A stretch of DNA of 64,000 nt. It comes from Flavisolibacter ginsenosidimutans. GTDB lineage: Bacteria > Bacteroidota > Bacteroidia > Chitinophagales > Chitinophagaceae. Below are positions 43,515-51,697 of this stretch, one piece after another (the stretch's first letter is position 1; each line of letters starts with the position of its first letter). Below the pieces are notes generated by a model, which was not told the origin of the DNA, searched no databases, and was given only the letters and a program-made list of their open reading frames with translations. The stretch is taken from contig NZ_CP042433.1 of NCBI RefSeq assembly GCF_007970805.1, forward strand, positions 2,418,001 to 2,482,000. Reading direction: 5' to 3'. Position numbers and translations under genes: made by a program.

Positions 43515-43662
43515 AGAAATTGAATTACACCAATTGAAGGCACGAATTACACGAATTTTTGCGGAACAAATTACATGACTTCCCGCATCAAAGGCTGCCG
43601 TTAATAATTGTGCGATGTAAATCGAGAAATCAATTAGTGTAATTCCTGGAAATTCGGGGTCA
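43515..43662. repeat. AATTACAC word hairpin between GT9 and MFS genes
   Basis: GAATTACACCAATTGAAGGC then ACGAATTACACGAATTTTT is answered near 43633-43660 by CAATTAGTGTAATTCCTGG then AAATTCGGGG, an imperfect inverted repeat of about 30 bases per arm. The motif AATTCGTGTAATTC is a dispersed repeat I recall from many Bacteroidota genomes. Confidence 0.55.
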
Positions 43663-44910
43663 TCATTCTTCTACGTAATTTAAATCCTTACCAAAGGTTT
43701 CTTTTGTATAAATCACCGCTACCACGCCGATGGCCATGATGATGACACCCGTGATCCAGCCGGCCGTGCAATAATCGGTAACGCCGCGCAGGCCTTTAAA
43801 AAGCGGAAGGATTAAAACGGTTAACATGCCGCGTACCATGTTTGGAATGGTGGTAGCAGCGGTAGCCCGCAAATTCGTTCCAAACTGCTCCGCACCCATC
43901 GTTACAAAAATGGCCCAGAAGCCCGTGCCAAAGCCCAGTCCCGCGCAAATAAGGTACATGCGGGCAGCGCTGCCATTCCATTGCGCCGTAAAAAATAAAG
44001 CAATGAACAGCGCCGTGATGACGTAAAAAAGATAGAGCGCTTTTTTGCGGCTGCGAAACCACTGGCTGATGAAACCAACAAGAATATCGCCGATGGAAAT
44101 GGCCACGTAAGCGTACATGACGGCCTTGCCCGGGTCTATTTTTTCGGCGACGTTCATCTTCTCGGCAAATTCACCAGAGAAAGTGACCAGGATGCCGATG
44201 ACGTACCATGTGGGAAGGCCAATTAAAATGCCGAACAGGTAGCGTTTAAAGCGGTCGGCATTGGCAAAAAGCATGAAGAAATTTCCGCGCCGCACGTTCT
44301 GTTTTTTTACCTGGTGAAACATGCCCGACTCATAAACCGAGATGCGCAACAAGAGCAGCAGCAAACCCAAGCCGCCACCGATGAAATAACAAATACGCCA
44401 ATTGAAATTTTCTTTGATTACAAAGGCTACGACAGCACCCGTTAAACCGATGCCTGCCACCAGCGAAGTGGCAATGCCGCGTTTTTCTTTCGGCGTGAGT
44501 TCCGAAACAAGCGTAATGCCCGCGCCCAGTTCACCGGCCAGTCCAAGACCTGCAATGAAACGGATGATCTCGTATTGCTCTACTGTTTTGGCAAAGCCAT
44601 TGGCAATGTTTGCAAGTGAGTACAAAATGATAGAACCAAACAGTACACTGAGTCTTCCTCTTTTGTCGCCCATAATGCCCCAAATGATGCCGCCAATCAG
44701 CAGGCCGGCCATCTGCCACATGAGAATGCTTTCGCCGCCAGACGTGATTTGTTCTTTGTTTAAACCAAAAGATTGCAAACTGGGTACGCGAATGATGCTG
44801 AAAAGAAGCAAATCGTAAATGTCAACGAAGTAGCCCAGCGCCGCCACAATTACGGCAAGGCTGAAAATTCCCTGTGCGGGTTTGGTGGCAGGCAATTGGG
44901 CTTTCATCAT
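43663..44910 (-). CDS. MFS transporter, sugar/metabolite porter type
   Basis: The 415-residue protein has twelve predicted helices and MFS signatures: GGIIWGIMGDKRGRLSVLFGS between helices 2 and 3, AGLGLAGELGAGITLVSELTPKEKRGIATSLVAGIGLTGAV for helices 4-5, and RSRKKALYLFYV in the second half. The substrate is unknown; relatives include sialate- and carboxylate-type porters. Its start overlaps the end of the DedA gene by four bases (ATGA), indicating translational coupling. Confidence 0.88.
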   Translation of the reverse strand: MMKAQLPATKPAQGIFSLAVIVAALGYFVDIYDLLLFSIIRVPSLQSFGLNKEQITSGGESILMWQMAGLLIGGIIWGIMGDKRGRLSVLFGSIILYSLANIANGFAKTVEQYEIIRFIAGLGLAGELGAGITLVSELTPKEKRGIATSLVAGIGLTGAVVAFVIKENFNWRICYFIGGGLGLLLLLLRISVYESGMFHQVKKQNVRRGNFFMLFANADRFKRYLFGILIGLPTWYVIGILVTFSGEFAEKMNVAEKIDPGKAVMYAYVAISIGDILVGFISQWFRSRKKALYLFYVITALFIALFFTAQWNGSAARMYLICAGLGFGTGFWAIFVTMGAEQFGTNLRATAATTIPNMVRGMLTVLILPLFKGLRGVTDYCTAGWITGVIIMAIGVVAVIYTKETFGKDLNYVEE

Positions 44911-45602
44911 TTCGCAGCGGAGTTGTTATCGTTAGCCGGAGCCGCCTTCTTCTTGGTAAAAAATAATTTGTAAAGAATGGGCAATGTGGTAATGAGGATG
45001 ATGCCGATAGCAATGACGTCAATGTATTCGGTTAACGAAAAATGGAATCGCTCTTTTACCCAGGCCTCCAGAAAATAACCGCCCAACACCATGAGCGTTA
45101 CCCAGGCAATGCTGCCCACAATGTTGTAAAAAATAAAGGTGGCACGGTTCATTTCTACAATGCCCGCCACGATGGGCGCAAAGGTTCGGATTATGGGCAG
45201 AAACTTGGCAAGAAAGATGGTGCCTTTGCCGTATTGCTCGTAAAAATCATGCGCCCTTGCCAAATGCTTTTTCTTAAAGTACCACGACTCTTTGCGGTGA
45301 AACAAAACCGGACCCGTTTTGCGGCCAAACCAATAACCCACCATGTTGCCCAAAAACGAAGCAATGATGATGAGCACGACCACGATGCTGTAATGCAGGT
45401 TGTAAAAAAGATCGGGGCGCATTTTTAAATAAATGCCTGCGGTAAAAAGCAGGGAGTCGCCGGGGAGAAAAAAACCGATAAACAAACCGGTTTCGGCAAA
45501 CACCACAAACAGTAAAAAGAAGAAGCCGCCGTGGAGCATGATCCAGGTGACAAGATTGTTTAAAAATCCGTCTAAAAGCACGATATCCAAAAGATGTGTC
45601 AT
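44907..45602 (-). CDS. DedA family membrane protein (VTT domain)
   Basis: The 231 residues include the DedA core FFLPGDSLLFTAG, NMVGYWFGRKTGPVLFHR, and the re-entrant motif KFLPIIRTFAPIVAGIVEMNRATFIFYNIVGSIAWV. DedA proteins affect lipid carrier recycling and membrane energy; recent work links the family to undecaprenyl phosphate and phospholipid scrambling. The start overlaps the MFS gene at its 3' end. Confidence 0.93.
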   Translation of the reverse strand: MTHLLDIVLLDGFLNNLVTWIMLHGGFFFLLFVVFAETGLFIGFFLPGDSLLFTAGIYLKMRPDLFYNLHYSIVVVLIIIASFLGNMVGYWFGRKTGPVLFHRKESWYFKKKHLARAHDFYEQYGKGTIFLAKFLPIIRTFAPIVAGIVEMNRATFIFYNIVGSIAWVTLMVLGGYFLEAWVKERFHFSLTEYIDVIAIGIILITTLPILYKLFFTKKKAAPANDNNSAAK

Positions 45603-45649
45603 TCCGGTTTAGGATTTAATGTTTCAAGTTTAGCGTTTTGGTTTCTCTT

Positions 45650-47173
45650 TTATCCTACGCTTTCTTCCTGCATATTGTTTATTGCCAACTGGCTACTGCT
45701 CCCTTTCAACTCTCCTTCCCACTTGCTTACAACGCTTGTTGCCAGCGCATTTCCGAGTACGTTGGTCATGGTGCGGAACATGTCGCAAAAATGATCAATG
45801 GGCAAGATAAGTGCAACGCCGATGGGCGGGATGTTGAACATGGCACAGGTAGCCAAAACAACAACCAGCGAAGCCCGCGGCACACCTGCGATGCCTTTGC
45901 TTGTTAGCATCAACACGAGCAACATCACAATTTGTGTTTCAATGGGCATGTGCACCTGATAGGCCTGTGCAATGGCCAGCGATGCAAAGGTCATGTACAT
46001 CATGCTACCGTCAAGATTAAAGGAATAACCAAGCGGCAGCACAAAGGAAACAATACGGTCGCGGCAGCCAAAGCGTTCCAGTTCTTCTGTAAGTTTTGGA
46101 AAAACGGCTTCGCTGCTGGTTGTGCTAAAGGCAACAAGCATCGGACTTCCAATTCGTTTCAGCAATTCCGGCATTCGCCTTTGCAACACCAGAAAGCCTA
46201 CGCCAATTAAAACAACCCACAACACCGCAATGCCCAGGAGAAAGAAAGCGAAATATTTAAAGTAAAAATTAAAGATGCCAAGACCTTTTGTAGCCACGAC
46301 TGCGGCAATAGCGCCAAAAACGCCAAGCGGCGCAAAGTTCATCACGTAATTCACCATTTTTAAAATGATGTGAGATGCGATTTCAAGGGCTTTGATCAAC
46401 GGCTTTGTATAATCTCCGATAGCCGATGCGGCCACGCCAAAGAATACGGAGAAAACAACGAGTTGCAACATTTCGTTGTTGGCCATTGCCTCCACAAAAC
46501 TTTTGGGTATGACGTGCTCCACAAAGTTTTGCGCGGAGAATGCTTTCTGCCCGCCTTTCAGAGCTTCTACACCAGCAACATCAGCTTGTGATAAAGAGAT
46601 GTATTGGCCGGGCTGAAAATAATTCACGAGAATCATTCCGATGAACAAGGAAACAAGCGAAGCAGTGATAAACCAGAGAATGGCTTTGCCGCCCACACGT
46701 CCAACTGTTTTTAAATCGCCCAGCTTGGCGATGCCCACGACAAGCGTGGTAAACACCAGCGGCGAAATAATCATTTGCACCAGGCGAATGAAAATGGTGC
46801 TTAAGAGTTTGACGTAATCGGCAAAGGTTTTTTGCGCGGTGATTTCAGCGACGCCGTTTTTAGGAACGGCTTGAATGCTCTCTACTCTGTCAGCTGATTG
46901 CACGATGGTTTCTTTTCCTCCTACCGCAACCCGCACTGCGGGCACGCTGTCCTTTACTTTTCTGTATTGAGCCGAATCTTTCACCACAAAAAGCACCTGC
47001 GTGACAGTTCCTGAAGATGTGTTGATGCGCAACGTATCGGCTCCGGTATAGTCGGCTTTTGCCGTGTAGCTGATTTGGTGCCCGCCGCCAAAGCGGTTAA
47101 ACAGGTAACCTGTAAGCACGCCCAGGATCATGGCCAGAAAGATGTACGTTGTGAGCCTGCTCTTTTTCTTCAT
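45650..47173 (-). CDS. dicarboxylate/amino acid:cation symporter (DAACS)
   Basis: The 507-residue protein has the glutamate transporter fold: an N-terminal helix, a periplasmic insert of about 80 residues (residues 30-110, larger than in GltP), then helices with FIRLVQMIISPLVFTTLVVGIAKLGD, the serine-rich hairpin AFSTTSSEAVFPKLTEELERFG and the cation-site block LPLGYSFNLDGSMMYMTFASLAIAQ. It imports glutamate or C4-dicarboxylates with sodium or protons. The insert between TM1 and TM2 is unusual in length. Confidence 0.93.
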   Translation of the reverse strand: MKKKSRLTTYIFLAMILGVLTGYLFNRFGGGHQISYTAKADYTGADTLRINTSSGTVTQVLFVVKDSAQYRKVKDSVPAVRVAVGGKETIVQSADRVESIQAVPKNGVAEITAQKTFADYVKLLSTIFIRLVQMIISPLVFTTLVVGIAKLGDLKTVGRVGGKAILWFITASLVSLFIGMILVNYFQPGQYISLSQADVAGVEALKGGQKAFSAQNFVEHVIPKSFVEAMANNEMLQLVVFSVFFGVAASAIGDYTKPLIKALEIASHIILKMVNYVMNFAPLGVFGAIAAVVATKGLGIFNFYFKYFAFFLLGIAVLWVVLIGVGFLVLQRRMPELLKRIGSPMLVAFSTTSSEAVFPKLTEELERFGCRDRIVSFVLPLGYSFNLDGSMMYMTFASLAIAQAYQVHMPIETQIVMLLVLMLTSKGIAGVPRASLVVVLATCAMFNIPPIGVALILPIDHFCDMFRTMTNVLGNALATSVVSKWEGELKGSSSQLAINNMQEESVG

Positions 47174-47327
47174 ACAGAAAGCCTTTCAAAATAAAGGGCC
47201 GAATATCGGTAAAAATTACTTCCGTAAAGTTTTACAAGAGGGCTTGGTTCGTGTAAAAGAATTGAATTCGCATTTGATTAATTGCTTTATTTTACGAGCT
47301 TAATAACCATCATTCTAAAACACACGT

Positions 47328-48977
47328 ATGAGTCTATTTGTAAAGAAACCCTTGGCCGGTTTGTTGGCCGAAGCACAGGAAGAAGGAGGGCATTCATTAA
47401 AGAAAACGTTGGGCGTATGGGGATTGATTGCACTTGGAATTGGCGCCATCATTGGCGCCGGATTGTTTTCCATTACGGGTGGCGCGGCCGCTAACCAGGC
47501 GGGTCCTGCCATCACCATTTCATTTATCGTTGCGGCCCTTGGCTGCGCCTTCGCGGGTTTGTGTTATGCCGAATTTGCTTCCATGATTCCCGTGGCCGGC
47601 AGTGCTTATACTTATAGTTATGCAACAATGGGCGAGTTTATCGCATGGATCATTGGTTGGGATCTGGTTTTAGAATATGCCGTGGGTGCGGCAACGGTTA
47701 GCATCAGTTGGAGCCGTTACCTTGTAAAGTTTCTGAGCGGTTTTAATATCCATTTGCCGGCCTCGCTGGCTACAGGGCCCTGGGATGACGGCATGATTAA
47801 CTTACCGGCAGTTTTTATTGTGGTGCTGGTTAGCTTGTTGCTAATTAAAGGAACAAAAGAGAGCGCCTTCGTTAACGGCATCATCGTGGCCTTGAAAATT
47901 GCGGTTGTGTTGATCTTCATTTTCCTGGGATGGAAGTACATAAACAAAACCAACTACAATCCCTACATCCCCGATAATACCGGAACCTTTGGTGAGTTTG
48001 GATTTAGCGGCATTATCCGTGCGGCCGCCATTGTATTCTTTGCCTATATCGGCTTTGATGCCGTAAGCACGGCCGCACAAGAGGCCAAAAATCCAAAGAA
48101 GGACATGCCTTGGGGAATCTTGGGTTCACTTGCCATTTGCACCATTCTTTACATTTTATTTGCCCACGTAATGACCGGCGTTACAAATTACACCTCCTTT
48201 AGAGGACAGGACGGCATAGCCCCTGTAGCTGTCGCTATTGACCACATGGGTTCTGCAAACGCGGCCGGTGTCGTTACCCCGGACTATCCGTGGTTAAACC
48301 GCGCCATCATCGTGGCGATTCTTGCGGGCTACTCTTCGGTTATTTTGGTGATGCTCATGGGACAAAGCCGCGTGTTTTACAGCATGAGCCGCGACGGTTT
48401 GCTGCCGAAAGTCTTTTCCGAAGTGCATCCAAAATTCAGAACACCTTTCAAGAGCAACTTTATGTTTATGCTCTTTGTAAGCCTGTTTGCAGCCTTTGTG
48501 CCGGCACGGGTAGTTGGGGAGATGACGAGCATCGGAACGTTGTTCGCCTTTATTCTTGTTTGCATCGGCGTAATGGTTTTGCGCAAAAACGAACCGAACG
48601 CACCGCGGGCTTTTAAAACACCGCTGGTTCCGCTCGTTCCCATTCTTGGCATTTTCACTTGTTTGTTCATGATGGTGTTTCTGCCGCTGGATACTTGGAT
48701 CCGGCTGCTTGTGTGGATGATCATCGGCTTTGATGTTTATGCCTGGTACGGTATGCGCAAGAGCGTTCTTTCGGGACATGATACCGCTTCTTATGGCCGC
48801 AGCAACCGCATTATCGGGTTAACCGGTTTGGCGCTCGTGGTGTTGTTGGCCGGTGTAGCCTTTGTCCATCACACCACGGTTAAAGAAGGCGGCAGCGACA
48901 CGGGCCTTTTTTACTTCTCGTTGATTTTTGCAGCCCTTCACCTGGTGCTTTATGCCATGCGGCTCAATAAAAAATAA
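47328..48977 (+). CDS. APC-family amino acid permease
   Basis: The 549-residue protein has twelve or more helices and the cationic amino acid transporter pattern: LKKTLGVWGLIALGIGAIIGAGLFSITGGAAANQAGPAI, YAEFASMIPVAGSAYTYSYATMGEFIAWIIGWDLVLEYAVG, and FFAYIGFDAVSTAAQEAKNPKKDMP. The C-terminal GRSNRIIGLTGLALV region has two extra helices as in CAT-type carriers. Specificity is not certain. It is divergent from the DAACS gene. Confidence 0.92.
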   Translation: MSLFVKKPLAGLLAEAQEEGGHSLKKTLGVWGLIALGIGAIIGAGLFSITGGAAANQAGPAITISFIVAALGCAFAGLCYAEFASMIPVAGSAYTYSYATMGEFIAWIIGWDLVLEYAVGAATVSISWSRYLVKFLSGFNIHLPASLATGPWDDGMINLPAVFIVVLVSLLLIKGTKESAFVNGIIVALKIAVVLIFIFLGWKYINKTNYNPYIPDNTGTFGEFGFSGIIRAAAIVFFAYIGFDAVSTAAQEAKNPKKDMPWGILGSLAICTILYILFAHVMTGVTNYTSFRGQDGIAPVAVAIDHMGSANAAGVVTPDYPWLNRAIIVAILAGYSSVILVMLMGQSRVFYSMSRDGLLPKVFSEVHPKFRTPFKSNFMFMLFVSLFAAFVPARVVGEMTSIGTLFAFILVCIGVMVLRKNEPNAPRAFKTPLVPLVPILGIFTCLFMMVFLPLDTWIRLLVWMIIGFDVYAWYGMRKSVLSGHDTASYGRSNRIIGLTGLALVVLLAGVAFVHHTTVKEGGSDTGLFYFSLIFAALHLVLYAMRLNKK

Positions 48978-48995
48978 ATGCGGTTTTTAAATTAG

Positions 48996-49028
48996 AAAAG
49001 CAGCTCCGCCAGGGAGTTGCTTTTTTTT
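48996..49028 (+). terminator. terminator after APC permease
   Basis: AAAAGCAGCTCC (48996-49007) pairs with GGAGTTGCTTTT (49013-49024), with one G-T wobble, and runs into a T-tract. Confidence 0.85.
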
Positions 49029-49095
49029 AGTGGCTAATAGTACATTTGCGCGGCTTCAGCCGCGGAGAACAAGAGAGACAGGGAGGTTGTTTTAT

Positions 49096-49134
49096 GTTGC
49101 ATAGCGATGCGAACGCACAAGAGTGCGACGCAAC
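49096..49134 (+). repeat. dispersed palindromic repeat, copy near yebC
   Basis: The core GCACAAGAGTGCGACGCAAC lies at 49115-49134, preceded by GAAC and by ATAGCGATGC. GCAC-AAGA-GTGC inside the core is a small hairpin. Other copies are at 58973 (inverted), 59596 and 61317. Confidence 0.8.
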
Positions 49135-49261
49135 AGTAGTTGACAGTAGCAGTACAGTTACGTACAAAGAGAATGTTGAAGGGGTGATTGAGCAACATTG
49201 AAGGAAGAAGCAGAAACGCACTAAAAATCTGAAATCGTAAATCGTAAATCAGGAATAATTT

Positions 49262-49984
49262 ATGGGTCGCATATTTGAAGTTAGAAAGAGCACCATGTTT
49301 GCCCGGTGGGACCGGATGGCCAAACAATTTACCCGCGTGGGAAAAGAGATTGTGATTGCCGTAAAAGCCGGCGGCCCCGACCCCGCCACCAACCCGGCCT
49401 TGCGCCGCGCCATGCAAAACGGCAAGGCGGTGAACATGCCGAAAGACCGCGTGGAAGCGGCCATTAAGAGAGCACAGGGCAAAGACACTTCCAGCTACGA
49501 AGAAATCTTGTATGAAGGCTATGCGCCGCACGGCGTGGCCGTGTTGGTAGAAACGGCAACCGATAACCACGTTCGCACAGTAGCCAACGTGAAATCCATT
49601 TTCAACAAAGGCGACGGCGCCCTGGGCAACAGCGGCAGCGTGGCTTTTCAGTTTAAGAAAATGGGCGTGTTTCGTTTAAAGCCTGAGGGCTTGAACACTG
49701 AAGAAATGGAATTTGAATTGATTGACCACGGCCTGGAAGAAATGGGCGAAGGCACGGGTGAAAACGGCGAAGATGTTTTGGTGTTGCGTTGCGCTTTTAC
49801 CGATTTTGGCGCCATGCAAAAAGCCCTGGAAGAAAAAGGCATTACACCACTGAGTGCCGAAGTAGAATGGATACCAACGACAACAGTTTCGTTAAGCGAA
49901 GAACAGGCGCAGGACGTATTAAAGCTGGTGGACAAATTAGAGCAGGACGAAGACGTGCAGAAGGTATTTCATAACCTGGCGTAA
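49262..49984 (+). CDS. YebC/PmpR family transcriptional or translational regulator
   Basis: The 240 residues show the family start [40 protein letters not shown] and [18 protein letters not shown], with [48 protein letters not shown]. Members were described as DNA-binding regulators (PmpR); recent reports implicate the family in relieving ribosome stalling at proline stretches. The N-terminus replaces the usual KWANIKHRK with a variant seen in Bacteroidota. Confidence 0.93.
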   Translation: MGRIFEVRKSTMFARWDRMAKQFTRVGKEIVIAVKAGGPDPATNPALRRAMQNGKAVNMPKDRVEAAIKRAQGKDTSSYEEILYEGYAPHGVAVLVETATDNHVRTVANVKSIFNKGDGALGNSGSVAFQFKKMGVFRLKPEGLNTEEMEFELIDHGLEEMGEGTGENGEDVLVLRCAFTDFGAMQKALEEKGITPLSAEVEWIPTTTVSLSEEQAQDVLKLVDKLEQDEDVQKVFHNLA

Positions 49985-50015
49985 AAAGATGACAGTGGAA
50001 TCTGCAAGTAATTTT

Positions 50016-50042
50016 AGGCATTCAAGGTTGAATGCCTTTTTT
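50016..50042 (+). terminator. terminator after yebC
   Basis: AGGCATTCAA (50016-50025) and TTGAATGCCT (50028-50037) pair around a very tight turn, then TTTT. It covers a spurious ATG at 50032 and so decides the next gene's start. Confidence 0.75.
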
Positions 50043-50052
50043 ATTGCCAGAA

Positions 50053-50463
50053 ATGAGTGATGAACTAAGTTATCCTGTTATTCTCTTTGACGGTGTTTGC
50101 AACTTCTGCAACGCCGGTATAAACTTCATCATGAGGCAGGATAAAAATAAAGTCTTCCGCTTTGCGGCCTTACAATCAGAAGCGGGCCAAAAATTATTGG
50201 CGCAATACAACCTTCCAAGGAAAGAATTTGAATCCTTCGTTTTAATTGACGAAGGAAAAGTTTATCAAAAATCATCCGCCGGATTAAAGGTTTATGGAAA
50301 GTTGCCCTGGTACTGGAAGTGGACACAAGTTTTTTGGCTGGCGCCAAAATTCATTCGTAATGTCGTGTATGATTTTATTGCAAAGAACCGTTATCGATGG
50401 TTTGGCAAAAAGGAACAGTGCATGATACCCATGCAAGAAGTGAGAAATCGTTTCCTCGCTTAA
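50053..50463 (+). CDS. thiol-disulfide oxidoreductase, DCC (DUF393) family
   Basis: The 136-residue protein begins SDELSYPVILFDGVCNFCNAGINFIMRQDK, where DGVCNFC holds the DCC motif, and continues FRFAALQSEAGQKLL and SSAGLKVYGKLPWYWKW. The family is named for the DxxCxxC motif and thioredoxin-like predictions; activity is largely unproven. ATG 50053 is used because an ATG at 50032 lies inside the upstream terminator stem. The 3' end overlaps phzF by four bases, convergent. Confidence 0.88.
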   Translation: MSDELSYPVILFDGVCNFCNAGINFIMRQDKNKVFRFAALQSEAGQKLLAQYNLPRKEFESFVLIDEGKVYQKSSAGLKVYGKLPWYWKWTQVFWLAPKFIRNVVYDFIAKNRYRWFGKKEQCMIPMQEVRNRFLA

Positions 50464-51245
50464 ACGAAAATATCTCCTTGCAAGTACAACATACACTTCC
50501 CACTCATCAACACACGATCACCAATGAGTTCGCATTGAAGGTCGCCGCCGCGTGCCGAAAGCTGTTGGCAGAACAATTTCGTCTTGCCCAACTTCTCCGT
50601 CCAATACGGAACAATGTTGGAATGCGCCGAACCCGTCACGGGATCTTCAGGAATGCCTGCACCAGGATAAAAGCATCTTGAAACAACATCGGCTTCGTGA
50701 CCTTTTGCCGTTACAATCACACCAATCGTGTCCAGTTCTTTCATGAGCGTGTAATCAGGTTCTACATTTCGCACGGCTTCTTCATTTGGCAACACCACAA
50801 AATAATCGCGAGAACGAAGCACTTCCACGGCGTTGCTGATACCAAGGCTTGCAAACAATTTGTCCGGCACTTCGCAGGCTTGCGGCATACGCGAAGGAAA
50901 GTCAAGCGTGTACATCCCGTCTTTTGCAGAAGCTTTTAAAACGCCGGCTTTTTGCGTAGAAAAATTTATCTCTACCGCATGTGGCTCTACAAAATTTTTA
51001 ATGACGTAAGCCGAAGCAAGCGTAGCGTGGCCGCATAAATCAATTTCGTATTCGGGTGTAAACCAGCGCAAGTGATAACCTTCGTCCGTCTTTACAAAGA
51101 AAGCCGTTTCGCTCAAATTATTCTCTGCGGCAATTTGCTGCATTAATTCGTCCTCGAGCCATTCTTCGAGCGGAACAACCGCGGCGGGGTTGCCTTTAAA
51201 AACAGTTTCGGCGAAGGCATCAACCTGGTAAATAGCAAGCTTCAT
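50460..51245 (-). CDS. PhzF family epimerase/isomerase
   Basis: The 261 residues follow the PhzF pattern: YQVDAFAETVFKGNPAAVVPLEEWL, AAENNLSETAFFV with the catalytic Glu, LRWFTPEYEIDLCGHATLASAYV, and GIPEDPVTGSAHSNIVPYW. The fold is diaminopimelate epimerase-like. The best-studied member isomerises dihydrohydroxyanthranilate in phenazine synthesis, but no other phenazine genes are present, so the substrate here is unknown. Confidence 0.93.
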   Translation of the reverse strand: MKLAIYQVDAFAETVFKGNPAAVVPLEEWLEDELMQQIAAENNLSETAFFVKTDEGYHLRWFTPEYEIDLCGHATLASAYVIKNFVEPHAVEINFSTQKAGVLKASAKDGMYTLDFPSRMPQACEVPDKLFASLGISNAVEVLRSRDYFVVLPNEEAVRNVEPDYTLMKELDTIGVIVTAKGHEADVVSRCFYPGAGIPEDPVTGSAHSNIVPYWTEKLGKTKLFCQQLSARGGDLQCELIGDRVLMSGKCMLYLQGDIFV

Positions 51246-51333
51246 GTAACAAACGGTTTAAGCGGCAAATTAAAAAGAAGAAGCCAACGCCGGTAAAGGA
51301 AAATCATTTGCCTGCGTCAATGCGGGCTGCTAA

Positions 51334-51357
51334 TAAAAAATCCCCCCAAAGCGGGAT
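51334..51357 (-). terminator. possible terminator after dodecin gene
   Basis: On the minus strand ATCCC-GCTTT-GGGGGGAT is followed by six T. The stem is short and partly slipped. Confidence 0.5.
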
Positions 51358-51379
51358 GCAATCAACCAAACGATTGCAA

Positions 51380-51580
51380 TCATTCCAGGCGGAAGGAAAT
51401 TTTGCAAACAATCCCGAAGGTTGTAACCTGATTGTCCTTAACGTGGGCCTTGATGTCCTTTACCCATACGGAATCAATGTTGCGAACGGTTTTAGCCGCT
51501 TCGGCAACGGCGTTTCGCACGGCGTCGTCAATGCTTTTTTCGGACGTGGCAATCACTTCAATGACTTTTACAATTGGCAT
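51380..51580 (-). CDS. dodecin (flavin-binding small protein)
   Basis: The 66-residue protein matches dodecin: VKVIEVIATSEKSIDDAVRNAVAEAAKTVRNIDSVWVKDIKAHV, including the conserved Trp that stacks on flavin. Dodecins form dodecameric spheres storing FMN, FAD or riboflavin derivatives. The gene is monocistronic. Confidence 0.93.
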   Translation of the reverse strand: MPIVKVIEVIATSEKSIDDAVRNAVAEAAKTVRNIDSVWVKDIKAHVKDNQVTTFGIVCKISFRLE

Positions 51581-51697
51581 GGCGAATGGTTTTGGTGAAG
51601 AATAAATTGCAACAGTAATTTACACTTATCTTTTTGCAAAACATGCATTCATTCGCGGTTTCTAACAACCGCAAAAATGCCAACCGGATTCCGGCGG

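Noticed and set aside
50032..50052. Upstream ATG start for the DCC-family gene
   Set aside because: It falls inside the yebC terminator stem; the ATG at 50053 gives the normal family start.
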